A stretch of DNA of 64,000 bases from Rhynchopus sp. YZ270_cl-10 (taxonomy: Eukaryota > Euglenozoa > Diplonemea > Diplonemida > Diplonemidae), in contig OZ037903.1 of NCBI GenBank assembly GCA_964035575.1, forward strand, positions 1,079,001-1,143,000. Reading direction: 5' to 3'. Position 1 is the first letter of the stretch. The number at the start of each line of letters is the position of its first letter. Positions 63,923-64,000 of the stretch are shown here, piece by piece. The notes under the pieces were generated by a model that saw only the letters and a list, made by a program, of their open reading frames with translations, searched no databases and was not told the origin of the DNA. The translations under genes and the position numbers were made by a program.

Positions 63923-64000
63923 GCCTTTGTGAGGAACCCCTTCTTAGAGATAAAGGGGTGAGGACCGACGCTTTTGTGTTTTCTGATCGTTGGGGTCCAC

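Larger units (their letters stand above)
62764..64000 (+). other. Spacer with stem-loops at the right edge
   Basis: No gene. It contains family D, C, B, F and E copies and long T runs. The last 80 bases show nothing recognised. Confidence 0.6.

Overview
The window looks like nuclear DNA of a free-living, probably flagellated protist. I see ten protein genes. Several are interrupted by short spliceosomal introns that all begin GTAT (14 of 16 begin GTATG) and end AG, and standard stop codons are used. The products are typically eukaryotic: a four-domain voltage-gated calcium channel, a polycystin-1-like giant surface protein, a multi-pass receptor-like protein with a WW domain, an F-box protein, a C2H2 zinc-finger protein and a relative of gamma-secretase-activating protein. 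I cannot name the species. All ten genes lie on the plus strand, with pyrimidine-rich, T-run-laden spacers. That is compatible with a lineage that organises genes in directional clusters (euglenozoans or some alveolates, for example), but this is only a guess.

Layout. 1-6501: 3' part of a large membrane protein (PAN-like, Cys-rich, about nine membrane spans, cytoplasmic WW domain and zinc knuckles). 8464-14489: calcium channel alpha-1 subunit with an EEEE filter. 17267-18038 and 24647-26767: two proteins that share a PH-like N-terminal module and an intron at the same site. 27820-28641: C2H2 protein. 29346-30032: F-box protein. 30536-31348: small unrecognised protein. 33049-35133: degenerate RING protein. 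37768-52712: giant polycystin-1-like protein of about 4,927 residues. 56800-62763: GSAP-like protein. The two giant membrane proteins and the channel suggest a mechanosensory or calcium-signalling theme, but neighbouring genes in such a genome need not work together.

The spacers hold no convincing further genes but are crowded with dispersed elements. Two layers stand out. (1) A superfamily of short stem-loops, all found on the plus strand. Outer stem, internal loop, inner stem and a loop like ACGAGAG or CCAGAG are followed by an AAC-containing box and a T-rich tail. The stem sequences differ between subfamilies but stay paired. (2) Fold-back or terminal-inverted-repeat elements of MITE type, some nested, several with visible target-site duplications (TA, ATA or 5 bp). 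Three of the 16 introns are much longer than the rest, and each of the three carries one of these dispersed elements. The stem-loop superfamily is the best candidate here for something undescribed.
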